Source of the DNA: Mesorhabditis belari
Taxonomy: Eukaryota > Nematoda > Chromadorea > Rhabditida > Rhabditidae
Assembly: GCA_958450365.1 (NCBI GenBank)
Contig: CAUEEP010000211.1
Coordinates: forward strand, 1 to 64,000
Reading direction: 5' to 3'
Length of the DNA stretch: 64,000 bases
Position numbers and translations under genes: made by a program. Of the stretch, positions 14,113 to 25,326 are shown piece after piece; the stretch's first letter is position 1; each line of letters opens with the position of its first letter. The notes beneath the pieces were generated by a model that was not told the origin of the DNA, made no database searches, and saw only the letters and a program-made list of their open reading frames with translations.

Positions 14113-14451
14113 ATGAAATTTCTGAGCCACCATGGCCACCACCACCATGAGACTTTTGCGACTCTCCCGAATGAAGGAAAAGCACATTTAACGGGATGGT
14201 TTGGGATCAATCACGTTTCTTTGTTCAAATCTTCACTATTTTCACCGGATTTAAATGTTATCGAGAACCTATGGGCCTATTTAAAATTGAAATTGCGAGG
14301 AAAACGATTCAATTTTAAAGTCGAGCTATGGTTTTACATCAGAAAAATTTGGAGGACGATTGGACCTGGAACTCTTGATAAGTTAATTGCATCGATGCCT
14401 ACTCGTATTAAAGAAGTACTTTTGGCAAAACTAGGAGCGACTAAATATTGA
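14113..14451 (+). pseudogene. Tc1-type transposase C-terminal remnant
   Basis: The open frame contains SPDLNVIENLWAYLKLKLRG, the last part of the DDE/D domain of Tc1-like transposases (family form SPDLNPIENLW). It then continues to the usual C-terminus with MPTRIKEVL. The N-terminal helix-turn-helix and the first catalytic Asp are absent upstream. It belongs to the surrounding element with long inverted repeats. Confidence 0.8.
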
Positions 14452-14695
14452 TCAAAGCTTAATTTCGTCTTTCTTAAAAGACTTTTGCACCACGATTTTC
14501 CGGGGTGTTTTGACAATTATATTTTTTTCTCGATGAATAAGTTTTGTATATCGACAGCGTTTGTGTAAATAAATTGTACATATATTTGTGTAACTGAAAC
14601 TATTAATGGCTTAAAGAGCGCCATGAACTTTATCAAAGAAAGTTGATGAAACTTTTTCGAAAATTGAGTGCTAAAAAGACTTGTAAAAGCACTTG

Positions 14696-15384
14696 ATTGT
14701 AGGTTTTATTTGACGATTGTTGTTTTGATTTTAGGCTTTTTATGCGAATAAATGCTTGTTTAACGAAGTAAACACTTCAACAAAACTCACAGGCAGTTGA
14801 AAGTTGCAAAAGTTTATCGAATTTTAATTTCTAAGCGAAAAAGCGAGGTTTTTGACTTGAATTTTTGAAAATACCAGCTTTCCACTAGACCATGACTTTA
14901 TTTCGCGCTCCGCTACCGTATCCCGACGGAAAGTCCGTCAAAAGGGTTGCTGAACGGAAAAACATCAAATCGCCTAAAATTTTCATTTTTAGTTTACCAA
15001 TGCGTCTCTTTTGTTAAATGAAACTTTTTTTTAACGTTGTAAACTTTTTTCAAGTCGAATTGAAATTTTCTGGTCTAGTTTGCCACTTTGCGTTAGTATT
15101 TTGCTCATTTGGTGTTCCTCATACTGTCATTGCGCCTGATATAAATCTCCCTGACCTTTAAAATTTGCTTCGGACTTTTTGTACATGAATTAGAACTTTT
15201 GGAAGTTGTTCTTGTTGCGCAATGCGCACAAAACCTTTTTGAGAAATGGCACTAGATTTGAAAGTTTAAAATCCAGTACCCCTGAACTTGTAGGTCGAAT
15301 TTTTTGCAATCTAATGTTTTATCGATTTGCTTATTTCTTATTTGTCAGTCTTTAATTTTATATGATTCAGGGTAACACGTCAAA
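14696..15384 (+). other. intergenic and likely promoter region of ribosomal protein gene
   Basis: About 690 bp without a gene. A TATGATTCAG acceptor ends near 15,371, 14 bases before the eS1 start, and is a probable trans-splice site. I see no TATA box or repeat that I can name. Confidence 0.4.
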
Positions 15385-16588
15385 ATGGCCGTCGGTAAAA
15401 GCAAAAAGATGGGCAAGAAGGGAGCCAAGAAGAAGGTGGTCGACCCATTCACCCGCAAGGAGTGGTACGATGTGAAGGCCCCAACGATGTTCTCGCAACG
15501 ACAAATCGGAAAGACCCTTGTCAACAAGACTGTCGGAACAAAGATTGCCGCTGATGGATTGAAGGTAACAGACTTTGCTCTTCAACATTTAAAGTTGGTT
15601 GTTAGTTATCCACTAGTTTCATAGCTTTTTTCACGGGTAGTGTCCGGGTGCTATGCACATTTGTATTTGTTTAGTGCACAAGTACTAGGCAAAAAAACTA
15701 GAGCCACTAATGTTAGTTTTTTAACAAACTTAAACAAATAATCTTTTTCTTTATAGGGCCGTGTATATGAGGTGTCGCTCGGTGATCTCAACAGCTCTGA
15801 GTCCGACTTCCGCAAGTTCCGTCTCATCTGCGAGGATGTGCAAGGAAAGAACTGCTTGACCAACTTCCACGGAATGAGCTTCACCCGCGATAAGATGTGC
15901 TCCATCGTCAAGAAGTGGCATGTACGGTTTTTTATTTCAGTTTAATTCGATAGATTAATAGAATCGAAGGCGTGATACACAAACAATATTGTTTTCTGCA
16001 TTCTTTGCCACTTTAATTTTCTACATTTAGACAATGGTCGAGGCGAACGTTGCCGTGAAGACAACTGACGGTTATCTTCTCCGTGTCTTTTGCATCGGAT
16101 TCACCAAACGTCAACCAAATCAAGCCAAGAAAACCACCTATGCTAAGGCTTCAAAGGTTCGACAGATCCGAGCAAAGATGGTGCAACACATCCAAAAAGA
16201 AGTAAGTTGCTTCCTGGTCCTCTAGTGAGCTCATGCAATTGCTAGTAGTGAATGATAGTAACTTAATTTGTAGGTTGTGATCTATGGAAGATTCATCTAA
16301 TAACAGTCATTCCTTTTTTATTTTCAGGTCAGCGGCTCTGATCTGAAAGAAGTTTGTTCGAAGTTGATCCCCGATTCAATTGGCAAAGACATCGAGAAGG
16401 CCTGCCAATTCACGTACCCCCTCCAAGACGTGTACATCCGCAAAGTGAAGATCCTCAAGAAACCCAAATTCGAGATGGGACGTTTAATGGATGTGCATGG
16501 GGATTCGGGAGCTTCCACTGTTGCTGCTGATGGAACCAAGATCGATCGTCCAGCTGGATATGAGCCACCCGTACAAGATGCCGTCTAA
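15385..16588 (+). CDS. rps-1: 40S ribosomal protein S3a (eS1)
   Basis: Small-subunit ribosomal protein eS1, near the mRNA exit side of the 40S subunit. Four exons: 15,385-15,564, 15,757-15,921, 16,031-16,201 and 16,328-16,588. The protein begins [20 protein letters not shown], followed by [17 protein letters not shown] and [16 protein letters not shown], and ends with [17 protein letters not shown]. All are near-invariant in eukaryotic S3a. It is full length (about 258 codons) with consensus splice sites. It stands alone between transposon-rich blocks. The nematode symbol is rps-1. Confidence 0.97.
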
Positions 16589-17400
16589 TTGTAATTGTTG
16601 GTTTTTACGTTTATGATGATAAATTGTTATTATTTGTTTTCCTTCGAAAAATCCTGGAATATACTTTTTTTCGAAACTTTTCTACGGCCAAAGAAACACA
16701 AGTAAACTGAGGACCAATCGCAGGAAGATAGTACATAAACACCCTTGTTGGTACTGCTGATGAAATCGTAACAAATACAGATTTGTTTTAAATGTATAGT
16801 CCAGCCCGCATGCGCAAATCAAAGACAATGGCAACAAAGACCGGCGGCGAGGAAACTTTTAGAAGCTGTGGAGAGAAATTGGTGCTTTTCAAAGTACTTT
16901 TTATCTGTTTAACGCGTGTATTGACATTAATAAGATATTGGGGTAGGGTAATTTCCGCCATTTTATTTGCGCAACAGGGTCATTTGCACAACTTTTTTGA
17001 CGTTGAGCGGAACAGAGCGGTGCGCTTTCTAAAGCGTGGAGGCCCTACCGTACCCCGCACAAAAATTCTCTTGCCTTTATTCCATGGTGGGATCGGAAAC
17101 TGTCCGGTTTTTATGCCGAGTCTCGCTAAGTTTCATACTGCGGTCAGACTTTATGAAGAAATGACGCAAATAATCAACCGTTTCAAGCTTTCGTCGGCTA
17201 TCAATCTCACTGTTGGACAAAACTACGTACGGAAGAAAACTGTATTGACTCGACAAAGGCAACGTTTTACTGCTATTTCTAATGGTCGCTTGCCCGGTTG
17301 CCATTTTGTGCAACATCTTTCAGCTTTTGACTTATATTAAAAAAATTTGATTTTTATTGTTGTCCTAAATTTCATTGCTATTGTTGTCCTAACTTTCATT
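16589..17400. other. repeat mosaic with a non-conserved long ORF
   Basis: Contains one end of the GGGGTAGG...TTTGCGCAAC fold-back family (about 16,940-17,000). It also has a segment around CCCTACCGTACCCC (about 17,040-17,065) that recurs near 39,160. An open frame 16,792-17,340 (182 codons) runs across these repeats. It matches no family I know and has no clear promoter, so I do not call it a gene. Confidence 0.5.
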
Positions 17401-17575
17401 GGTACTTTTCCAATATCGGGGGAGCGGAAGGATTATCGGGGGAGCGAAAGGAAAATCGGGGGAGGTAAAATCTTAAAAGATCTTAAAATTTTAAGATCCG
17501 GGTGGGGGGGGGTAAAATTTTAAGATCCGGGTGGGGGGGTAAAATTTTAAGATCCGGGGTAAACTTTCAAAAACA
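17401..17575 (+). repeat. solo Merlin-like terminus followed by 32-bp tandem repeat
   Basis: 17,401 begins GGTACTTTTCCAATATCGGG, the same terminus seen (inverted) at 23,671-23,690. Internal ATCGGGGGAGCG repeats follow. From about 17,466 a unit containing TAAAATTTTAAGATCCGGGT is repeated about three times with G-runs. No opposite end is present nearby, so this is a truncated copy. Confidence 0.65.
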
Positions 17576-17940
17576 ACCAAATCCCCAAAAATGTTTTTCT
17601 TGTTAATAGAACTTTGCCAGGCTTCGATCCTCTTGGCTTTGCCGCTGTTTGCGTGTGGTAACTAAATTTTATAACTATACCAGCAACGAATAAACAAGAT
17701 GCACGAGTAATGCAAGAACATAAACATAAACCAAACATAATAATTAAATAAATTTGTGAAGTACAACAGTGACTATTTGTAACAGTGACAATGAATACTA
17801 CTTTTAAAAATCTATAGAATTTACTTCTAGGCCAGGAGGCCAAAAACGAGCAATATCCTTGAGAATTTGCTCAAATGCGTCCGCGCCTTTGGACAAACTA
17901 AGCTCACCTCAGAATATCGCATTCTGAAAAAAAAAAAACT

Positions 17941-18088
17941 TTTGATAGTATCCTAGTTGGGGGACCACTTTTTTCTTCAAAACCACATGTGGGTTGGGCA
18001 TCCGCCGGACCCACATCAACACATACAACTACCTCAAAAAATGGTTTTGAAGAAAAAAAAAATGACCCCCCAACTAGGATATTATCAA
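17941..18088. repeat. fold-back (inverted repeat) element
   Basis: TATCCTAGTTGGGGGACCA near 17,949 is inverted near 18,064-18,085 (TGACCCCCCAACTAGGATA). A second internal pair surrounds TTCTTCAAAACCA. The loop of about 50 bp carries no ORF. Confidence 0.75.
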
Positions 18089-18270
18089 CATTTCTAATAA
18101 TGACATAAAAAAATTTTGTAGAAGTTACGTTTTTGATCGAGTATCACCTCGAATCACGTAATCAAGTAATCACCTCAATAAATTGAATATCTTTACATTT
18201 GAAGGGAATTTGCCACCAAATCACTTAAGCGGCTGAATATCTTTAAAAGGGGTCGTGTATAACGTATATA

Positions 18271-18420
18271 AAATTTGCGCATTCGAATGAAGGGAAACGA
18301 CAACCATCTGAAGGAAAAGAAAAGACGAACAGAATGAAATAAAGAAGTTGAATTCAATCAAAACGTACACTTTGTAATTTGAATTCGCAATCGTCAAGTG
18401 GTGAATTGCATCTTCGAATG
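18271..18420 (-). pseudogene. fragment duplicated from the LRR gene at 19.4-22.9 kb
   Basis: About 150 bp closely matches 22,142-22,295, covering the end of one exon, an intron and the start of the next exon of the minus-strand LRR gene. Shared landmarks are AATGAAGGGAAACGACAACC and AACGTACACTTTGTAATTT. The encoded HHLTIANSNYK resembles HHLSIANLNYK of the parent. No other exons are present, so it is a dead fragment. Confidence 0.75.
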
Positions 18421-18560
18421 AAATAATTGAAGAAAATTCTGCGTCGTATGATATATGGCTCATGTCATTTGCCCACCTCAGCCTTCTAACCGTCTCTTTT
18501 AAGTTTTTCGTTTTTTTATCTGTTTACAGGCTAAGGCCGTAATCTCCTGGCAAATACCGG

Positions 18561-18633
18561 GCTTCCTGGGCGCGGTCGGCAGCGCGTCAGTCTCATAATC
18601 TGAAGGTCGAGAGTTCGAGCCTCTCAGGGAGCA
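18561..18633 (+). tRNA. tRNA-Met (CAT), elongator type
   Basis: The 73-nt sequence folds as a cloverleaf. The acceptor GCTTCCT pairs with AGGGAGC (one G-T) and is followed by discriminator A. The D-arm is GCGC...GCGC, the anticodon loop CTCATAA gives CAT, and the T-arm is GAGAG-TTCGAGC-CTCTC. Box B (GTTCGAGCC) and box A are intact. The eukaryotic elongator tRNA-Met core TCAGTCTCATAATCTGAAGG is recognisable. There is no intron. Confidence 0.92.
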
Positions 18634-19422
18634 GTGATTTTTGCTTTTTTGAGAACCTTTTGTTAAAAACGGTAGAAAGTTGTTTTTTTTATTCATTTTA
18701 GTTCGTATTGCCTATTTTCAAATTCCAGACATAACCGGTTTCCTCAACTTTTGCTTTATTGAGAATCAACAGCACCGAATGGCGACAATTCGAATGCCAA
18801 CAGAATACTCGCCATGGAAACAAGACAGGTAAATGGAAAGAAGTTTGACTTAAATTTGAATTTGATTGAGTTTTATTTTGAAATCGACAAAATAATCTAA
18901 AGAAGGATGAAGTCTGTCGAGGAAAATGGATGGAAATCGATGGAAATGGCAACTTTCACTCGATTGACAAGGAGCCTGAACGTTTAAAAACTATTGTTTT
19001 TGTCTTTGGGCATACTTTTTATTAGTTAGTGACACTTTTAAATTATTATTAGCAATCTGCTTTATTTATCAAACATTTTCAAATGTTTGACAATGTTTGA
19101 AATGTCTGTGGATACACTCACTACACTCTTCTTTCTGTTGAACTCCTTTAAATCTATTTTTTTACACACTTTTAAATCATCTATTACTCGAATGCACATA
19201 TCTGCTATAGCTTGAATGAAGAAAAAGAAATGAATGCATATTGAAAAGCGAGGTAAAAATCGAATTGGCTTTACAGAGTTCTCGGGGTCGACGACGATGA
19301 TGAGGCAGTACTAAAATTAAAGCTACATTGCTGCATTGGACTTGGAAAATTTCAATTAGGTTTCAATGTTTAAGTTCAGAAACGGGGTTGGTGGGAAAAG
19401 AGCCGGAAAAGTATAAGTATGC
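18634..19422. other. no gene recognised
   Basis: About 790 bp, AT-rich, downstream of the tRNA and beyond the 3' end of the minus-strand LRR gene. Short open frames only. I found no conserved motif or repeat that I can name. Confidence 0.4.
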
Positions 19423-22400
19423 CTAGCTCAAGACAAAAGTCCCAAACAAACCTAGTAGATGCAGTGGTTGATGATGAAGAAGCAGTTGGAGGAGGCTGAG
19501 CGCCACGTGATGACAGATCCGCGGGGCCCCTAAATGGGAAAAATGACAATAAGAAGAGAGATAGACAGGTAAGTCGATGAATCAACTCACATTGACGGAT
19601 GAGCGGCGGAGGAGACCGGAGCTGGAACCTCAAGAGAAGTTGAAAGTGAGCTGAAAGAAAGATCAGTAAGCGAATAGATCCGACACATGATAAATTAGTT
19701 AATAATTTGACAAATTGGTAAAGTACAATTTCAAAAAGAATAGCCAACCTCGGAATTGTCGTGGTACCGCCTGAGGTGGAAGTGGTGGTCGAAGTAGAAG
19801 CATTGGTGGATAGGCTAAAACGAATTTATGTGCATGAGGTGCCAATAAACTAATTTTCAATCAAATCGATAAGTACCAACCGCTGATTTTCTTGTAAGGT
19901 TTGTGCGACTGGACTGTTCGCTGGTGCTTCGGCAAGGGGAGGAGGAGGAGCAATACGAAGCTAAAATGAATATGATCAAACGATAATGCTCAAAAAACCC
20001 AACCAAATCCAATCCGAGAAGACCCATCAACATTTGATCGACAAGAGCCATTTCTTGAGGGGTAACACTAAAGGGAAGATTCGAATAGAAGCAAAACATG
20101 CAAACAAACTTTCGTTCTGGCGGTGTGCCGGCGACTGCTTGAGTGGACACGGTCGGATGAGCGATTTGTTCCTGTTCTTGTTGTGCCTCTTCGCCATCAA
20201 CTTCCGGATCGTTGTTGAAAACCAAAAGCCCGGCCAAACCCGGGAATTCGTCGAGATTATCCTGAAAATGGAAACAAGAATGGAGTCAATCAAACTGTTC
20301 ACAACTTGATAAAAATTTTCTGATCCAAAACCTATCTAATTTAAAGCTATTATTTGGTAAATTAAACCATGTAGAGCCACAAATTCCAACTTACAATTTG
20401 ATTCGGATCCGAAATGGTCGAACGAGCTGTATGAACGGCTGGAGAACGGGGTGGCGGTGGATGGAAGACTGGACGGCTAAAAGGAGGAGATTATTGAAAA
20501 AAATGGCTACTTTCAGAACTTCGCTCAAGAGTGTCATTACAGGCTTAACAGTCTTAAAAGAATAAACGTTATGTTGGACTTTAAGCTACAGTAACAGGCG
20601 CCCTCTAAAGATCTATAATAAGTGATGAAAGCTTACACAATTGGAATCACCGTCGTGTTCAGTGCTCCGGTCACCTCGGGTACACTCACTTGCCAAGACT
20701 CGGGTGCCTAAACGACGACATTAACAAAAAAAACGAATTTCTTCAACAAGTTACAAGATCTAAAGGAATTTCTTGATCTCTTAGGCAAGGAAACGAAGAA
20801 AACCACACACCATGATTGACTGTGGATTGTTCCGAGCGATGATTCGATTCACTGGTCGATACGGATCACACCAAAATGAGTCAGAAATCTGAATGAATAT
20901 GATTAGAATCAGTAGAAAATGGCAAAAACCCACCAATTTCCGTTTCTTAGGCATTTGATTCATATAAAGCCCGTTTTTTACAATGGCTGTATCGCTTCGA
21001 ATGCGCTCGATCTAAATTGGAAAACGGTTATGGTTCAAACTTGACCTCGCATTTGTTCTAAAACTATCGGTTTGCTAACTATTTAAATCTTTACCTTGAA
21101 TCTCAACTTCAGCGTTTGCCATACACGCGTTTTCGGCTCACTAATCGTATGTCCAACGAGGTAAAGAGTCTAAAATGAGGTTAGTGAGAGATGCCACCAT
21201 AAAAGTATCACCTTAAGATTTGGTGGGAAGAAATTGTGAAGACATTTCATGAAGGATTCCTCGTGAAGCATTTCACAATGCATTATCAACGTTTCCAAGC
21301 GGGTCAACGATCTGAAAATTGAGTAATACAGTCAATAGCTGAGTGGCTATTCCATTGCAATAGTATTACAAGGTCAACTAAAGTATAAGCTTACTTCAAC
21401 GAGAAAGGGATCTCAAATTGTGCACCATTAAGCGGACGATAAAGCGTGAAAAGCGAGGCCGGCAGGCTCAAATGCACCAATTGGGGCAAGCGGTCTAAGA
21501 AATGAAATATCACATTTCATATCATGAAAATATCATATTTTCACAAAAAATTGGCAAGTAGCCAGTCACAGTCAAAGCTTTCCAACTATAGCCATCACAA
21601 TTTTAAAAACCACCAACCAAAATGGACGTGTTTTTGCGCGGTGAGTGAATCGACGAGACATCCGCCCAAATGGAGCTCCTGCAGTGATGTGAGGGTGAAG
21701 ATCTTCTCGAGGATCTAGAGTTGAGAATATAATCATGAGATACTAAGGTACTACTTATAGGCAAAGTGTATAAAAGCAGGCAAAATCGTACCTCATTTCG
21801 CAAAGCAATCCCGTCCAAACGCAATTTGACAAGAGTAGGCGTGAAGAGTTTCTGAAAAAAAGAATTGTGCTGGGAAATTGAAAAATTGAAAGCAAGAATG
21901 GATCTTTTGACTAAATTTACATCCGATCAAGATAAGATTACCGCAAGCATGCTAATTGCGATAAATTTTGCACGGGGCAGGGCAGATCCTAAAGCCGATC
22001 AACCAAAAACCTGCTTAGGAGTCACAAGTACGCAAATATTGCTTGTAAATCTCACCTCGATTCCCTCGAGTGTTAACTGTGTACTTGGTCGATTGATGGC
22101 CTCCAATCGGGGTACGATGCTCAGCGAGCGAAGAAGGGGAAATGCGCATTTGAATGAAGGGAAACGACAACCATCCGGCGTGCTGAAGGAAAAGAAAATA
22201 GAGAAAGAATAGAATGGAATATAAAGGCATAAAGTTGAATCCAACCAAAACGTACACTTTGTAATTTAAATTCGCAATAGACAAGTGATGAATTGAGGCG
22301 GAAATCCTCGAGATCGCCTGCACGTCATCCGGGAAAAGCGATGATTGAATCAAGATCTAAAACAAATAAAAACAATGTTAAACTAACGTTTCAAGCGTCG

Positions 22401-22871
22401 AGAACGTCTAATGGTCTACAAGTTCACTAAAACACTCACCTTCTGCACTCGTGGACATTGATGGAGAAGGCGATCGATGAAATTAGTCCCGGCCAGCACG
22501 CTTTCAAACTAAAGCATAAAAAATCTAAGCCTTACACTAAAATATTCAATATATTTAAATTTTCCAAGCTTAAACTATAAACTATTTTAAAATTTCGGTT
22601 TAAACGTAAGCAGCTTCTAAGTTTAGCCTTTGGTTAGCTTTTACTATAGATTTTAAACTATTTAGATCACATCGGACCTTTAAGATTGGAACAAAAATCA
22701 AAGATGCAACTAGATAGTTAATAAAATGCCATCCACACCAACTACTAAAGCATAATAACAAGCCAAACCTTTTCAATCCGAGCCGAGAATTTCTCTCCAA
22801 CGATCCTTGCCGCATCTCCATCCAAAACGATCATCGTCACATCGTCCCATTTGCCGAAAACGCGGTAGTGC
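19423..22871 (-). CDS. leucine-rich repeat protein, F-box/LRR-like, apparently 5'-truncated
   Basis: Reading right to left, about 17 exons with in-phase GT-AG introns give an LRR-like array: RLLHQCPRVQKI, HHLSIANLNYK, TPTLVKLRLDGIAL, LTSLQELHLGGC, LPQLVHLSLPASL, LTRLETLIMHCEML and FFPPNLKTLYLVGHTI. A long Pro/Ser/Thr-rich tail follows (FHPPPPRSPAV, STSTTTSTSGGTTT) and stops at 19,423-19,425. Solenoid repeats like these occur in F-box/LRR substrate receptors, but no F-box is visible. The most 5' exon (about 22,766-22,871) opens mid-codon with HYRVFGKWDDVTMIVLDGD. No initiating exon is found before the oppositely oriented TRIM-like gene at 23,165. Either the 5' end was lost or the first exon is too short to see. 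Confidence 0.6.
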
Positions 22872-23164
22872 CTGGAAAATAAACGGATTGTCAAAGATTA
22901 AATGAATCGTTAAGTAGAAAAAGAAGTCTAACAGGGCATAAAACAGCTGCCAAATGTTTGCACTATAATTTTGATCTTTTTGAGTAGGCAAATCTTAAAG
23001 TACACATTTGCTTGAATGTTCAAACAAAATTGGAAAATCCAGTCTACAAACAAAATTAGCTTGGGTTTCTAAAAACTGTTCCGCACACCGTATCCTAATG
23101 TGTCTTGTTTTCGTTATGTTCAAGGGAGAAATTTTGGTCATATTCATTTCTTTTCTTTTCGAAA

Positions 23165-25160
23165 ATGAGTGTGTTCAAGTCGCTCAACTGTATCCTCTGC
23201 AAGGAACCGTGTGAGTTTTTACCTTTTTTTCGGCTCTTTTCCAATATCGGGGGAGCGGTTCGATTATCGGGGGAGCGAAAGGAAAATCGGGGGAGCAAAT
23301 TTTGGCAGCGCTACATATGTCCTATTTAAAATTGTGACGAGCGGGAGCTTAGTTTGTTGCAAAAAGTTATCGACTCGAATTCCTCTTGAATGCTGGGGGA
23401 CCTTTCGCCGTGCGCAAGTGTCACATACCCAGCGAAATAGATCTTTTCCCTTTGAGCGGACTTTCATCAATTCGCCACAGTTGCAAATCCACGACTGGAT
23501 GACTCCTTTGGTGACGAAATAATCGATTGCCGTCGATTCCTTGAACGCACAAATATCGGAGAAGCGCATCGTTGTTAAAGTTTTAAAAAAACGTTGGAGT
23601 TAAAATACAGTCCCGGAAATGCATTTTTCGAGGGGGCAAAATTTGCTCCCCCGATTTTCCTTTCGCTCCCCCCGATATTGGAAAAGTACCCTTTTTTCGT
23701 ATTAAGCGAAGGCTTGGGTGAATCCAGGCTTTAAACTAGGATTTAACAGTAACATTCAATCTTTTAACATTTTAGTCGCTCAATCCGCTGATCAGCCCCG
23801 AACACCACGACTTTTGGGATGTGGATTGGTGATGTGTCACGAATGCTGCGAGAAGGAGAAGTCGTTGGCGAAAAGGGAGAGAAAACATCGATGCAATAGC
23901 GTGTACTGTTTTGAAAACCCAAAGTTTGCACATTTTTTGATTGGTGGGTTCATTTTATTAGTTTAAACTAGAAATAATTAGAATCATCAGCAAAAAAAGT
24001 GTAACAAGTTTTAGATGTTTTGTCGCTAGACTCTTTGACCTTCTCGCAGTCGGGTCATGGATACCTTCTGCTGAAGGTTGCAATCTAATTTTGATAATAA
24101 TGAAACTATTTTAGCCATTCAAAATTCCCGAATGTCTCATTTGCCACGATGAATGTAAGATGACTCTGACATAACCTTTAAATATCGGTTATTTTAGATT
24201 CAAGCAACATTGAAGCAAAGAAGTCATTTCTCCTTACTTGCACTCATATGATTTGCACGGAATGTTATCTGAAGATGAGGAAATACAAGGAATATCTGAG
24301 AAAATACAGTATCACTTGCCCATTATGCAACGAGGGAACTCTTGCAAACACGGATGGATTGAAGAATCTATTTCACGGTATAAAAGCAAAGCTTAGCGTT
24401 CAAACTTGATTTAGATTTTCTGGATGAGTTACCCGAGATGACCCGTCAGTTGGATTCAATGGGAAAATTGTGTAGTTGCAAGGAGTGTTGCAAAATGGTA
24501 TAGTTGCAGTTTTAACTTTTAAAGGTCTTTTTAGGGTATCACTGAAGAAATGGTTCACTGCTCCAGTTGTACTTCCGAGGTGAGTAGTTTAACGGCGGGC
24601 ATTGTATGTCATCTTTTTAGGTTGTGTGTGCTTTTACGAAACATCGTTCACCTGAGGCCATTTCACTCATGGAAAAAAGGGTATCGATTTAAATTGCAAA
24701 ATTTCGGAGAAGAAAAAGCTTGTTGTTAGGCCTGTGAGTTGAACGTGGAACAGCAAAAGGATTTAACCGAGGTCTGTGACAAAAATAAAAGCTTCCTCGA
24801 AGGGCACAAATGCGATGGTGCCTTTTTTCAGGTAACTTTTCGAGGTAATTAATCCATTTATATGATTCATTTTAGAAGTTACTAGGAAACGAAATGTGCT
24901 TCACGAATGTTTTCAATTTTGTTGAATTTCGGAAAAAACACGAACTATTGACGTGAGTTTTTAATTTGGCTTAAGCCAAAGAAATTTTATGTTCAGTAAG
25001 TCGCTGGCGGCTGTGGAAGTTTTTATGGAAAATTATCAATCCCATTTGCTCCAACTTTCTGTCGACATTATGGTGAGTTCGGTTCTTATGTTTAATTTGC
25101 TATGTAATAATTTGCTTTTAGGCGTTGAACGAAACTCTTGACATGGATCTGAATAATTGA
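23165..25160 (+). CDS. TRIM-like protein A: degenerate RING, RING, B-box-like
   Basis: Probable zinc-binding E3-ligase-like protein, member A of the local family. Thirteen exons. Exon 1 (23,165-23,210) encodes MSVFKSLNCILCKEP. Exon 2 (23,776-23,943) adds CGLVMCHECCEKEKS and completes a RING-like module without the usual His. A second RING follows: CLIC, CTHMICTEC and CPLC. Then come SCKECCK, CSSCTSE and VVCAFTKHR (B-box-like, diverged from the siblings) and a helical tail ending LNETLDMDLNN. Intron 1 holds a Merlin-like element. RING proteins usually recruit E2 enzymes for ubiquitin transfer, but substrate and partners are unknown. Exon phases match the other family members exactly. Confidence 0.8.
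23232..23690 (-). mobile_element. Merlin/IS1595-like DNA transposon remnant in intron 1
   Basis: The termini are inverted: the left side has CTTTTCCAATATCGGGGG, and the right side inverts to GGTACTTTTCCAATATCGGG. Both are followed by ATCGGGGGAGCG subrepeats. The flanks CTTTTTTTC and CTTTTTTCG could be an imperfect 8-9 bp target duplication, the size typical of Merlin elements. A minus-strand frame (23,264-23,569) encodes SWICNCGELM, FRWVCDTCARRKVPQHSRGI and LPLVTILNRTY. This resembles the N-terminal zinc ribbon and start of the ISXO2-like transposase, and the catalytic part is absent. The superfamily call is inference from motif and terminus. Confidence 0.6.
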
Positions 25161-25326
25161 GGGATTAGCGAATTGGGCGCTTTTCGTGGAAAGCTCGACG
25201 AACATTGTATTTTGTATTTTGCTGAACGTTTTCATTTTTACACCTTTGTGTTTTATTTGTTCGCTTTTCACACTCTGTGTTTTCTTTCTTAGTTATTGCA
25301 GTTTTAAATAAATTTGGTTTGGGATA

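Larger units (their letters stand above)
12998..14695. mobile_element. Tc1/mariner-like element with very long inverted repeats
   Basis: The sequences at about 13,000-13,075 plus 13,791-13,980 reappear inverted at about 14,434-14,690. Shared stretches include AAGTTCATGGCGCTCTT, GGTGTTTTGACAATT-like and ACACAAA-rich segments. Once a later piggyBac insertion is removed, each inverted repeat is about 250 bp. The interior keeps the C-terminus of a Tc1-type transposase (14,113-14,451). The outer ends are diffuse, so the limits are approximate. Most of the transposase is deleted or decayed, so the copy is non-autonomous. Confidence 0.75.

Noticed and set aside
14105..14150. CACCATGGCC-like sequence as an engineered His-tag or Kozak cassette
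   Set aside because: The CACCACCACCAT run lies within a decayed Tc1-like element and shows no vector sequence around it. A chance CCA/CAC simple repeat.
16792..17340. 182-codon ORF as a protein-coding gene
   Set aside because: It spans pieces of at least two repeat families also present near 30.9, 37.0 and 39.1 kb, shows no known domain and no splice or start context. Most likely open by chance.
20027..20302. Alternative minus-strand frame over the LRR gene tail
   Set aside because: A shadow frame. The conserved exon phases support the other frame (DPEVDGEEAQQEQEQ).
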